Below are positions 1 to 7,391 of a stretch of DNA of 12,619 nt, piece after piece. Source of the stretch: Oscillospiraceae bacterium (GTDB lineage: Bacteria; Bacillota; Clostridia; Oscillospirales; Oscillospiraceae); contig JAGBGB010000171.1 in NCBI GenBank assembly GCA_017936205.1, forward strand, positions 1 to 12,619, read 5' to 3'. Under the pieces are notes generated by a model. That model was not told the DNA's origin. It ran no database searches and worked only from the letters and a program-made list of their open reading frames with translations. Position numbers and translations under genes: made by a program. Numbering within the stretch: position 1 is the first letter of the stretch; the number at the start of each line of letters is the position of its first letter.

Positions 1-2
1 AG

Positions 3-1970
3 AACAACCCGGTTCTCATCGGAGAACCGGGTGTTGGTAAAACAGCCATTGCAGAGGGCTTGGCGCAGCGAATCGTCCGTGGAGATGTACCCAAGTCTCT
101 GCAGGATAAATCTGTGTTCTCTCTGGATATGGGAGCCCTCATCGCAGGTGCCAAGTACCGTGGAGAGTTCGAGGAGCGGCTGAAGGCAGTGCTCAATGAG
201 GTCAAGGCTTCTGAAGGACAGGTGATCCTGTTCATTGACGAGCTCCACACCATTGTGGGTGCGGGCAAGACCGAAGGCAGCATGGATGCAGGAAACCTGC
301 TCAAGCCCATGCTGGCAAGAGGAGAGCTCCACTGCATCGGTGCTACCACCTTGGATGAGTACCGCCAATATATCGAGAAGGATCCCGCCTTGGAGCGGCG
401 ATTCCAGACCGTTCTGGTTGCCGAGCCTACGGTAGAGGATACCATTGCCATTCTCCGTGGCTTGGATGAACGCTACGAGGTCTTCCACGGTGTAAAGATC
501 ACGGATCAAGCCATTATTGCTGCCGTGACCCTGTCTGACCGTTATATTACCGACCGATTCCTACCGGATAAAGCCATCGACCTCATCGACGAGGCATGTG
601 CCATGATCCGTACAGAGATGGATTCCATGCCCACAGAGTTAGATGTGATCCGCCGACGGATCATCCAGATGGAGATCGAGGAGGCCTCCCTGAAGAATGA
701 AAGCGACCAACTGTCCGTGAACAGACTGTCTCAGCTCCGCAGAGAGTTAGCAGAGCAGAGGGATGCTTTCAATGCCATGAAGACTCAATGGGAAAACGAG
801 AAGAATGCCATCGGTAAGGTGCAGCAGCTCAGAGAGCGGATCGAGCAGCTTGGCAGAGAAATCGAGACTGCAGAACAGGAATATGATCTGGAAAAAGCTG
901 CCCGTCTGAAATACGGGGAGCTGCCGGAGATAAAGAAACAGCTTGCCCACGAGGAGCAGCTTGCCCAGAACGCCAAGGAAAGCAGCTTACTCCGTGATAA
1001 GGTGACCCAGGAGGAGATCGCAAAGATCGTAGAACGCTGGACGGGCATCCCCGTAGCCAAGTTAGTGGAGGGAGAGCGGGAGAAGCTCCTGAATTTGGAT
1101 CAGATCCTCCACGGTCGAGTGGTCGGACAGGATCAGGCTGTGACCGCCGTGGTGGAGGCCATTCAGCGATCCAGAGCAGGGATCCAGGATCCCAACCGTC
1201 CTCTGGGCTCCTTCCTCTTCCTTGGCCCCACAGGTGTGGGCAAAACAGAGCTTGCTAAGGCTCTGGCAGAAGCACTTTTTGACGATGAGAAGAATCTGAT
1301 TCGCATCGACATGTCGGAATATATGGAGAAGTTCTCCGTCTCCCGTTTGATCGGAGCACCTCCCGGCTATGTGGGCTATGACGAGGGGGGACAGCTGACG
1401 GAGGCGGTTCGTCGCCGCCCCTACAGCGTAGTGCTCTTTGACGAAGTAGAAAAGGCACATCCCGATGTATTCAATGTTCTTCTGCAGGTTCTGGATGACG
1501 GAAGGATCACGGATTCTCAGGGGCGTACTGTTGACTTTAAGAATACCATTCTGATCCTGACCAGTAATTTGGGCTCTGAATTCTTCCTCAGTGGGGAGCC
1601 GGAAAAGGTGGAGCCTCTGCTGAAGCGGAGCTTCCGTCCGGAATTCCTCAATCGTCTGGACGAGATCGTTTACTATCAGCCCCTGAGCAAGGAGCATATT
1701 GTGAAGATCATCGATCTTCAGCTTGATAAGCTTAACAAGCGGCTGGAAAGCAAGCAGCTCCGCTGTGAGCTGACCCGGGAGGCAAAGGATTTTGCCATCG
1801 AAGCCTCCTATGATCCCCTCTACGGTGCCCGACCCATCCGCCGCTTCCTGCAGCACAGCGTTGAGACCCTTATCGCAAAGCGGATCCTCCAAGGTAATGT
1901 AAGTCCCAATACCACCCTGACCGTAGATGTTCATGAGGATCAGCTGGAAATCGTAGAAAATGGATCATGA
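3..1970 (+). CDS. clpB: ATP-dependent disaggregase ClpB, 5'-truncated by the window edge
   Basis: ClpB is a cytoplasmic hexameric AAA+ chaperone that, with DnaK/DnaJ/GrpE, threads aggregated proteins through its pore using ATP. The frame is open from base 3, giving 655 residues; ClpB is usually about 860, so roughly the N-terminal 200 (substrate-binding domain) lie outside. Counting from base 3: Walker A of the first ATPase GEPGVGKT at 7-14, Walker B ILFIDE near 75-80, the arginine-finger stretch LERRF near 130-134, the long coiled-coil middle domain at about 219-329 (with the ClpB-typical [15 protein letters not shown]), second Walker A GPTGVGKT at 408-415, Walker B VVLFDE at 476-481, sensor-1 TSN at 520-522, [11 protein letters not shown] near 526-535 and sensor-2 GARPIRR at 608-614. 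The middle domain separates it from ClpA and ClpC. All catalytic motifs seen are intact. The TTG at 60 is internal (Leu), not the start. It stands alone on the + strand, convergent with the lyase gene. Confidence 0.97.
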   Translation, partial: NNPVLIGEPGVGKTAIAEGLAQRIVRGDVPKSLQDKSVFSLDMGALIAGAKYRGEFEERLKAVLNEVKASEGQVILFIDELHTIVGAGKTEGSMDAGNLLKPMLARGELHCIGATTLDEYRQYIEKDPALERRFQTVLVAEPTVEDTIAILRGLDERYEVFHGVKITDQAIIAAVTLSDRYITDRFLPDKAIDLIDEACAMIRTEMDSMPTELDVIRRRIIQMEIEEASLKNESDQLSVNRLSQLRRELAEQRDAFNAMKTQWENEKNAIGKVQQLRERIEQLGREIETAEQEYDLEKAARLKYGELPEIKKQLAHEEQLAQNAKESSLLRDKVTQEEIAKIVERWTGIPVAKLVEGEREKLLNLDQILHGRVVGQDQAVTAVVEAIQRSRAGIQDPNRPLGSFLFLGPTGVGKTELAKALAEALFDDEKNLIRIDMSEYMEKFSVSRLIGAPPGYVGYDEGGQLTEAVRRRPYSVVLFDEVEKAHPDVFNVLLQVLDDGRITDSQGRTVDFKNTILILTSNLGSEFFLSGEPEKVEPLLKRSFRPEFLNRLDEIVYYQPLSKEHIVKIIDLQLDKLNKRLESKQLRCELTREAKDFAIEASYDPLYGARPIRRFLQHSVETLIAKRILQGNVSPNTTLTVDVHEDQLEIVENGS

Positions 1971-1989
1971 AAACAGAAAGCTGAAACAG

Positions 1990-2043
1990 AGCCCTCTATC
2001 AGCCATTCAGATTCCGAAAATGCGTATGTTGGAGGGCGTTTTT
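1990..2043 (+). terminator. possible rho-independent terminator after clpB
   Basis: Twenty bases after the clpB stop, GCCCTCTA (1991-1998) can pair with TGGAGGGC (2030-2037), one G-U included, and the arms extend by a few pairs past a T-T mismatch. The 3' arm is followed by GTTTTT (2038-2043). The loop is long (about 25-30 bases), which is atypical and lowers confidence. On the minus strand the downstream T-run is poorer, so it is less convincing as a terminator for the convergent lyase gene. Confidence 0.45.
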
Positions 2044-2072
2044 GTAACGATGGTTTGCAAAATGGGCCAGCC

Positions 2073-3014
2073 CTACTGGGGGGCGAAATATGCCAGCGCG
2101 GAGTCTGAGTAGGCAAAAACAGCCTTGCACAGGGTCAGGAGGGGACCGGTTTTGTTGTTGCCATAGGTGTCTGCACTGTATTGGAGGGTTGGGGAGATCT
2201 GACGATCCCCTTGGTAAACTGCCACGGATACTACCTGACGCAGCTCGGCAGCAAGGAGACCATCGAAGGAGAAGGCATAATAGCAGTTCTCCGGCTTATA
2301 GCTTTCAAGGTTGGTAAGGACAACACTTTGTGTTGATCCGGTATAGTCCAAATAGTCAACGCGCAGGCTCAGCTCCTCCATGCTTCCGCTATAAGCTGCA
2401 GTGCTGAAAATAAACTTCAGTGAAATCTTGGAACCAAGATCCAGGGACTTTCCTACCCAAGTAACTGCAGGATTTGGCAGGTCCCCCAGCACCTGATTGG
2501 TGCCTCCAAAGGTGACAGTATCTAAATCCGTCAGATAAGCACGGTGAGCATCTGTCATGGCTCTGTCTACGAGACTGTCTGTTCGGTAGCCCTTGAAGCT
2601 CTGGGCAGCAGCACCGTAGCGGAGCAGGTTGGCGCAGAGGGTCTTGAGCTCTAAGGAGCAACCCTCCTTATTCAGCTGAGAGTAGGCATAATCCCCGATA
2701 CTGTAATCGTCTACGGGAGAATAGTAGGGCTGTCTGCCCCGAGTTCCGTAGAGAACAGCCTGCAGCCGATTGCTCATATGTACAGAGGTTAAGCCACTTA
2801 GGGTAAAATAGTAATAGCCGTCCTGAAGGGTGGGCAGAAGCTGCAGCCGTATTTCCTCTCGCTCCGTATTTCCTTCATATTCCATATAGCTGCATTCCAC
2901 ATAAACCGTGTCCATGTCGAAGCCATCCAGGGACGAAGCAGGAAGCAGATAGTTTACGGAAATATCCGAAGCCAAATTCAGGGAATGATAGAGCTTTAAG
3001 CTGTCATTCTGCAT
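2073..3014 (-). CDS. C-terminal fragment of the frameshifted lyase: duplicated domain of unknown function
   Basis: This 313-codon frame has no signal peptide and overlaps the upstream ORF by 19 bases. Its frame stays open upstream of the ATG and encodes GGGCICGEPE and, before that, AACSCGYSRKEAHSF, a paired CxCG motif that fits directly onto the upstream ORF. I therefore read it as the detached C-terminus of the lyase, not a separate gene. It holds two diverged copies of one domain: residues about 8-142 and 186-311. SLNLASDISVNYLL matches SLDLGSKISLKFIF; YYYFTLSGL matches YYAFSFDGL; YSIGDYAYSQL matches YSADTYGNNK; and LKTLCANLLRYGAAAQSF matches LLTLCKAVFAYSDSALAYF. Each copy looks like a beta-rich part followed by a short helical part. 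I recall similar segments at the ends of large secreted proteins of gut Clostridia, but know no function. No LPXTG motif or membrane anchor follows; the frame ends FAPQ. No good ribosome site before the ATG was identified. Confidence 0.75.
   Translation of the reverse strand: MQNDSLKLYHSLNLASDISVNYLLPASSLDGFDMDTVYVECSYMEYEGNTEREEIRLQLLPTLQDGYYYFTLSGLTSVHMSNRLQAVLYGTRGRQPYYSPVDDYSIGDYAYSQLNKEGCSLELKTLCANLLRYGAAAQSFKGYRTDSLVDRAMTDAHRAYLTDLDTVTFGGTNQVLGDLPNPAVTWVGKSLDLGSKISLKFIFSTAAYSGSMEELSLRVDYLDYTGSTQSVVLTNLESYKPENCYYAFSFDGLLAAELRQVVSVAVYQGDRQISPTLQYSADTYGNNKTGPLLTLCKAVFAYSDSALAYFAPQ
2082..2993 (-). repeat. tandem duplication of a C-terminal domain (protein-level repeat)
   Basis: Copy A covers about 2589-2993 and copy B about 2082-2459. 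They share the order of conserved blocks (SL(N/D)L...(D/K)IS, YY.F...GL, YS..DYAY/YSADTYGNN, L.TLC....Y...A..F) and are joined by a linker with KGYRTDSLVDRAMTDAHRAY and a DTVTFGG turn. The similarity is visible only in protein, so this is an old duplication rather than a recent DNA repeat. Confidence 0.7.
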
Positions 3015-6000
3015 GGGCTCATATAGCTCCGGCTCTCCGCAAATGCAGCCTCCACCCGTAAAGCTGTGGGCTTCCTTTCTGCTGTAGCCACAGGAACAGG
3101 CGGCAGAGTGTGTACCTCGCTGTCTGTGTTGCTGTAGCTGAAATCGTGGGGGAGTGCTTTAAATTGAGCAGTGAAGGTGGTATTCTCTGTAATATTGCTC
3201 AGCTTCTGATCCCAGCCGCAGAAGGAATAGTGGAAAAGTGCATCGTAGGCCTTGGTGGGAGTGTTCCCTGTGTAGCTTGCAGACTGACCCTCCTTTACGG
3301 TTTGGGTGGCAAGGAGCTGTCCATCCTCATTTATAAACTGTACGGTAAAGGTCTGCAAGGGTTTTTCAGGCAGGCTTTCCGGCTGACCGATGCTGATATA
3401 GTCCACGGTCATGGTTCCGAGCTGTCCATCCTTATGTGCCAGATTGCCGACCAGCAAGCGGACGGAATTGATGACCTCTGCGGAGGTGAAGTTCTCGGCC
3501 AGGGGGATGGTTAGGGTTACATACTCTCCATTAAAGTGGCTCTCAGACAGGTTTACAAGAGAGGTAAAGTCCGAGCCTACCACACCTGTAGTTCCGTTGT
3601 TCTTGATGTAATACAGACGCATATACACAGAGGTGGAAGAAGCCGGTTGTAAATGCTCCAGCTTAAAGCGCAGCTGAACACAGTCCCCAACAGAGGGCGC
3701 ATAGGTCAGTGGCGTGGAGGATAGACTTTGGGATGCATCACAGGTCTGCACATAAACGCTGTTGGAGCCCTCTGCAAGCTCAAAGGACAGCGCACCCTCC
3801 TCCGGGTGGAAGCGGATGTTCCGGGTGGTAACGGAATTTGTTGCCCAGTAGCCGCTATCATAGTTCCGGTCTCCGTATACCGAGCAGGTATACCGCAGCC
3901 GATCCTCCATGGTATCGGTAAAATCGAAGTGCAGCCCCTGCTTGTGAACCGAGGGCGCTGTGTCCCCGGGGCCAATATACACATAATCTACCCAATAACT
4001 TCCGTTGGCAGGATCGGTTTTATTGGAATTGACCATGTCGATGCGGAAGGAGCTAAGGGTCTGCCCCACAGCTGATGTGGGGAAGGGCAGATGGAGGGTC
4101 ACATATTCCCCTGACGGATAGACAGTGGTTGTATCCCTCAAGGTTTTTTGGGCGGTGAAGCCGGTATCGGAGTCTGTGGTATAGAAGATCTGCAGGGGAG
4201 TGTAGGTGCCGGAGCTGATGCTGTTCCGAATGCGAAGCTCCAGCACATCACCTTCCGTGATCTCATGCTCCAGAGTGAAGCCGGTGTAGATCTGAGGATC
4301 GTGTCCACTAAAGGTGCCGTTCAGGAGCCCTTTGCTTGTATCTACGGAAGCGGTGCTGTATTTTGCATTCCAGTCAGAGCTGCTTGCCAGAGGATCGCCG
4401 GGATCGAAATGGGTCAGGAAATAGGTTTTTCCGATCCGAACGGTGCCCTCTGTACCCTGTGTAAAGGGAATTTCTTCTCCATTTAGCAGCACATTGTCAA
4501 CGCTCTGCCCGTTCAAATTTACGGTTATGCCCATGTGGGCAATATTGGGATCTCCGCTTTCCAATATCAGGCTACTGCCCTCTACGGTAGCAGATAGATC
4601 CGAAACCTTTGCAGAGGTAGAAAGGAGCCTGCGGTTTGCAGTACGGAGGCTGCTTCCTCCAAAGAGTGCAGCAAAATAGATCCCTTCATTCCCAAGTCCA
4701 AGAACAGCAGTGCTTGCATTGGTGGTATAGGCGGCAAAGCTGCGAGTAGAAGGAACTGCTTCGAAGGAATGATAGTGATACAGCTCCTTCAGCTCCGGAC
4801 GGCTGCTGTCGTTTACTGTAATTCGAGATGCAAGGGCTGTGGCATCCGTTGTGCCGGACATGGCCAGCTTCTCAGGAGCGACTGTTGCAGTGGCACCTTC
4901 CTGTACAGGATAGAGCAGAGTTTGATAGGTCACTGTGCCACTTTTGCTCTGCTTGTATTCAAAATAGCTTGTTGGGGAAGAGGGGGCAGTAGAATCATAG
5001 CCGGTGCGGAGGCTTGCGGTAATGGGATCTGTACTGTGGTCATGGGCCTGTGCGATGATCAGATTAGATCCCTGAGAGAAGTGGGTACTGCCTGTATGGT
5101 AGGCATCTGCTGCGAGGCTTGGGTTGGAATGGGGAGCACTGTGCCAGTTCTGGGTGTAGCTATGGACGGCACTGTCTCCGGGAACCAGCTTGTCCGTTAC
5201 CACCAGAATATCTCCCAGAGTCTTTAGGAAGCTCACATCCCGGTAGTGTCGGAAGTCTGTGCTGTGGTAGACCAGATTGTTGATGACTCCACTCATAGAC
5301 AGGCTCTTGGTAGAAATGTTGTTATTATTTGCATCCGACCAAGCTGTCAGAACCGATGCGGAAGGGTTGGAGGCCAGCTTGATCTGTCCCATGCTTGTTA
5401 CATCGAAGAGATTCTGATACAGAATCTGTGCCTTTCCGTCTACCTCAATGGTGTTATGGGATCGAGTGGTGGAATTCTGCCAGTTGAAGTGAGCATGGGC
5501 GCTGTCGTAGGAGGTCATGCCTGTATCCGTCAGGAGCTGACGACCACGATAATACAACAGCAGCGCCAACGCGTCCCGGTGGCCGTGATTGCCTCCGCAT
5601 TTGGCATTCATGAAAAGCATGGTGTCCTCAGATCCCCAGCCCGTACGATCCACAGCCACCTTGCTTGCGTCGTAGACAGCATGGGTGGCGAGCCCGGGGT
5701 TCTCCCCACCTGCAACGAAGCGGCGCAGCTCCTCTACCATGGGGTCTTGATCCATGCTGTTTCCAATGGCAGACAGAACGGTCTCAACTACAGATTTGGT
5801 TCTGGATGGTGCACCCTGTCCCCAATAGGGCAGGCTTCCATTGGGCTGGGTACAGCTGACGAGGTACCTTGCCAGACGGATCAGCTTGGTCTTGATTTCT
5901 GCAGTGTACGACCGATCTCCCACTGCATCCATTGCAGCTAAAAGGACAATGCCGCAGTTGATCATCTCCGACTGGTAGCCGAAGGTGATCTGACTGTAGG

Positions 6001-7369
6001 AGCCGTCCTCCAGAACCAGTGCATTTACCACAATGGACTGACGGGCGGCATAGTTTGTACTCCATTTGCTTGCTTGCTTAAATTCCGGGAAATAGCCACA
6101 GCCTTGATAGAAGCCTGTCAAATGTCGAAAGCCGTGGTAGTATGCCAAGTCGCTGAGCACCTGATTCTGGGGGGAGAACAGCTGAGATTTATCACTGAGG
6201 TAATTGGCTTCATCATAGACCCAAGAAAGAAGGGTCATATTCTCCTCCGGGGTAAGGAAGCCACCTTCCAGAAGCTGCTTGTATATATAGGGGAACTCCA
6301 GCATACGGTTGGCAGGCTCCAGTCCCTGGGTGTTAGAGGGACTTCCTGCACCTGCATCCTGAATGAAATCCAACATAAGATTCTTTGCTAAGGTCAAATA
6401 GTCTCGATAGGTCTGGGAGCCCACACCTGCCTTGATGCCTGCTTGCACCAGAGAGGTCACCTCATAGAATCGACCATTATATCGTGCCCATTCAGAAGGA
6501 ACTCCCACCGGAGCCACCCAAGTGAAGCCACCGGGCATGTTGTTCCAGGAGAAGTGTGCAAGGCTCTTGTTGTTTTTCAGCCAATCCCAGGTCAAGCCGC
6601 TTTCCGACCAGGAGGTGTTATAGGCACCGAATACATGGAGCCGCAAACTTGCTTCGCTACCGCCGGAACACTTGGCGTACAGAGACAGCTTCACACTCTT
6701 GGCATTGGAGGGAATTTGGGTGCTGTCGAAGCGGAGATAGACTCGTTTGGTGTGATTGCCGAAGGGATCTGTGCCGGAATAATCGTCACGGACATAGAGG
6801 GTGCTTTCGCTGCCGTAGTTCTTAGAGGCATAGGAGCCTGCCCGAACGAAGGTGTCTGCAGTGGGCTCCAAGGTCTTGCTGCTGTTATCTGCACAGGTAA
6901 TGAGCAGTTTGGGGGCCATGGCTCCGGATTCCCGGGAGGGGAGCAGTATTTCTCCCTGTGTCTTATCCAGCATGGACAGCACATATACACCGGTTTTATT
7001 GCCCATCAAATTCAAGGAATACTGTTGATATTCCGGGCCCTGAATATCCACATAGCTCAAATAGGGCTCGGAGAACGCAAAGGTCTGCTTCTGGGCCAGA
7101 TACAGCATGGCATTCTTAACAGCACTGCCGGGCACGGTGTCCAGATTGGAGAATTTTTCCGTATAGTATTTCAGAAGAGCCTCCTTTGCCAGAGTATAAT
7201 CCCCTTCTTGTACCGCTGTCTCCACTGTGGGCATGGCAGACAGGGTCAGGGCATTGAAGAAAGCGTGATCTGTGGTTAAACTGACCCCTCTGCTATCCTT
7301 GGCAGCCGCACTGGGGCCCAATCCGGAGAGCAGGGCGAGAACCAGAACAATACTAAAAAATCGTTTCAT
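2996..7369 (-). CDS. secreted multidomain heparinase II/III-like polysaccharide lyase, frameshifted near its 3' end
   Basis: Predicted extracellular lyase that would cleave uronic-acid-containing polysaccharide by beta-elimination; the substrate is not readable from sequence. From the ATG at 7369: signal peptide 1-23 (MKRFF, hydrophobic core, PSAAA); heparinase-type N-terminal helical segment at about 30-75 (VQEGDYTLAKEALLKYY); DNRLRE/CBM96-like domain at about 169-317 (PTADTFVRAGSYASKNYGS, RVYLRFD, EVTSLVQAG); alpha/alpha toroid at about 327-567 (LEDGSYSQITFGYQSE near 453-468); heparinase II/III beta-sandwich from about 569 (GGNHGHRDALALLL with His595/His597, then TTRSHNTIEVDG with His638); two related carbohydrate-binding-like modules at about 987-1134 and 1146-1329, ending in VDYVYIG and VDYISIG; InlB/Flg_new-like repeat at 1339-1405. 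The usual Asn-His pair of the toroid is not obvious (an Asn-Tyr stands near 439-440). After Thr1421 the frame becomes nonsense (LPPVPVATAERK) and stops at 2996. A GTG at 7378 is in frame but too close to the ribosome site GGAAGGAAG. It follows the YgiQ gene by 22 bases. Confidence 0.85.
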   Translation of the reverse strand: MKRFFSIVLVLALLSGLGPSAAAKDSRGVSLTTDHAFFNALTLSAMPTVETAVQEGDYTLAKEALLKYYTEKFSNLDTVPGSAVKNAMLYLAQKQTFAFSEPYLSYVDIQGPEYQQYSLNLMGNKTGVYVLSMLDKTQGEILLPSRESGAMAPKLLITCADNSSKTLEPTADTFVRAGSYASKNYGSESTLYVRDDYSGTDPFGNHTKRVYLRFDSTQIPSNAKSVKLSLYAKCSGGSEASLRLHVFGAYNTSWSESGLTWDWLKNNKSLAHFSWNNMPGGFTWVAPVGVPSEWARYNGRFYEVTSLVQAGIKAGVGSQTYRDYLTLAKNLMLDFIQDAGAGSPSNTQGLEPANRMLEFPYIYKQLLEGGFLTPEENMTLLSWVYDEANYLSDKSQLFSPQNQVLSDLAYYHGFRHLTGFYQGCGYFPEFKQASKWSTNYAARQSIVVNALVLEDGSYSQITFGYQSEMINCGIVLLAAMDAVGDRSYTAEIKTKLIRLARYLVSCTQPNGSLPYWGQGAPSRTKSVVETVLSAIGNSMDQDPMVEELRRFVAGGENPGLATHAVYDASKVAVDRTGWGSEDTMLFMNAKCGGNHGHRDALALLLYYRGRQLLTDTGMTSYDSAHAHFNWQNSTTRSHNTIEVDGKAQILYQNLFDVTSMGQIKLASNPSASVLTAWSDANNNNISTKSLSMSGVINNLVYHSTDFRHYRDVSFLKTLGDILVVTDKLVPGDSAVHSYTQNWHSAPHSNPSLAADAYHTGSTHFSQGSNLIIAQAHDHSTDPITASLRTGYDSTAPSSPTSYFEYKQSKSGTVTYQTLLYPVQEGATATVAPEKLAMSGTTDATALASRITVNDSSRPELKELYHYHSFEAVPSTRSFAAYTTNASTAVLGLGNEGIYFAALFGGSSLRTANRRLLSTSAKVSDLSATVEGSSLILESGDPNIAHMGITVNLNGQSVDNVLLNGEEIPFTQGTEGTVRIGKTYFLTHFDPGDPLASSSDWNAKYSTASVDTSKGLLNGTFSGHDPQIYTGFTLEHEITEGDVLELRIRNSISSGTYTPLQIFYTTDSDTGFTAQKTLRDTTTVYPSGEYVTLHLPFPTSAVGQTLSSFRIDMVNSNKTDPANGSYWVDYVYIGPGDTAPSVHKQGLHFDFTDTMEDRLRYTCSVYGDRNYDSGYWATNSVTTRNIRFHPEEGALSFELAEGSNSVYVQTCDASQSLSSTPLTYAPSVGDCVQLRFKLEHLQPASSTSVYMRLYYIKNNGTTGVVGSDFTSLVNLSESHFNGEYVTLTIPLAENFTSAEVINSVRLLVGNLAHKDGQLGTMTVDYISIGQPESLPEKPLQTFTVQFINEDGQLLATQTVKEGQSASYTGNTPTKAYDALFHYSFCGWDQKLSNITENTTFTAQFKALPHDFSYSNTDSEVHTLPPVPVATAERKPTALRVEAAFAESRSYMSPCRMTA
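3383..4411 (-). repeat. two consecutive related carbohydrate-binding-like modules in the lyase
   Basis: Module 1 lies at about 3968-4411 and module 2 at about 3383-3934. Both open with a DPGDPL / DFTDTM-type strand and continue through G(D/S)x(L/V)(E/Q)LR. Both have a GEYVTL strand (YPSGEYVTLHLPFP and FNGEYVTLTIPLAE), then (F/V)R(I/L), and close with W/T-VDY(V/I)xIG. This is the pattern of beta-sandwich accessory modules in secreted glycan enzymes. I cannot assign a numbered CBM family. Confidence 0.6.
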
Positions 7370-7377
7370 GATATGCA

Positions 7378-7386
7378 CTTCCTTCC
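7378..7386 (-). promoter_or_regulatory. ribosome binding site that fixes the lyase start
   Basis: GGAAGGAAG on the minus strand ends eight bases before ATG at 7369 but abuts the in-frame GTG at 7378, so the ATG is the better start. It lies in the 22-base gap after the YgiQ stop, with no room for a terminator or separate promoter there. Confidence 0.75.
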
Positions 7387-7391
7387 GAGAC

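Larger units (their letters stand above)
2073..7369 (-). pseudogene. reconstructed full-length lyase gene, interrupted by a one-base frameshift at about 3105-3106
   Basis: The two ORFs above are best read as one gene of about 1,765 residues. On the minus strand the frame ...GAG GTA CAC ACT (SEVHT) is followed by CT and then GCC GCC TGT TCC TGT GGC TAC in the other frame (AACSCGY). Inserting one base between ACT and CT restores continuous reading, for example HT-S-AACSCGYSRKEAHSF-TGGGCICGEPELYEPMQND, giving the usual order of InlB-like repeat, paired CxCG motif and duplicated domain. No slippery heptamer for programmed -1 shifting is visible, so a real mutation or a sequencing/assembly error is more likely. 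If the deletion is real, the secreted product would lack its C-terminal 300-plus residues but keep the entire catalytic core. Confidence 0.8.

Noticed and set aside
1062..1934. 290-codon minus-strand ORF opposite clpB
   Set aside because: It is fully antisense to intact, motif-rich clpB sequence, its translation shows no recognisable domain, and long antisense frames are common opposite Clp genes because of codon bias.
2061..2085. Small hairpin GGG-CTGG-CCC just after the lyase stop as its terminator
   Set aside because: The stem is only three pairs and is not followed by a convincing T-run on the minus strand.
3095..3115. Programmed -1 ribosomal frameshifting in the lyase gene
   Set aside because: No X-XXY-YYZ slippery heptamer, internal Shine-Dalgarno stimulator or clear downstream pseudoknot was found around the frame change; mutation or sequence error is simpler.
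5246..5941. 231-codon plus-strand ORF (and others at 3110-3514, 6443-7279) opposite the lyase gene
   Set aside because: These are antisense shadows; the minus strand has a continuous domain architecture there, and the shadows give Cys/Gly-rich translations without coherent motifs or ribosome sites.
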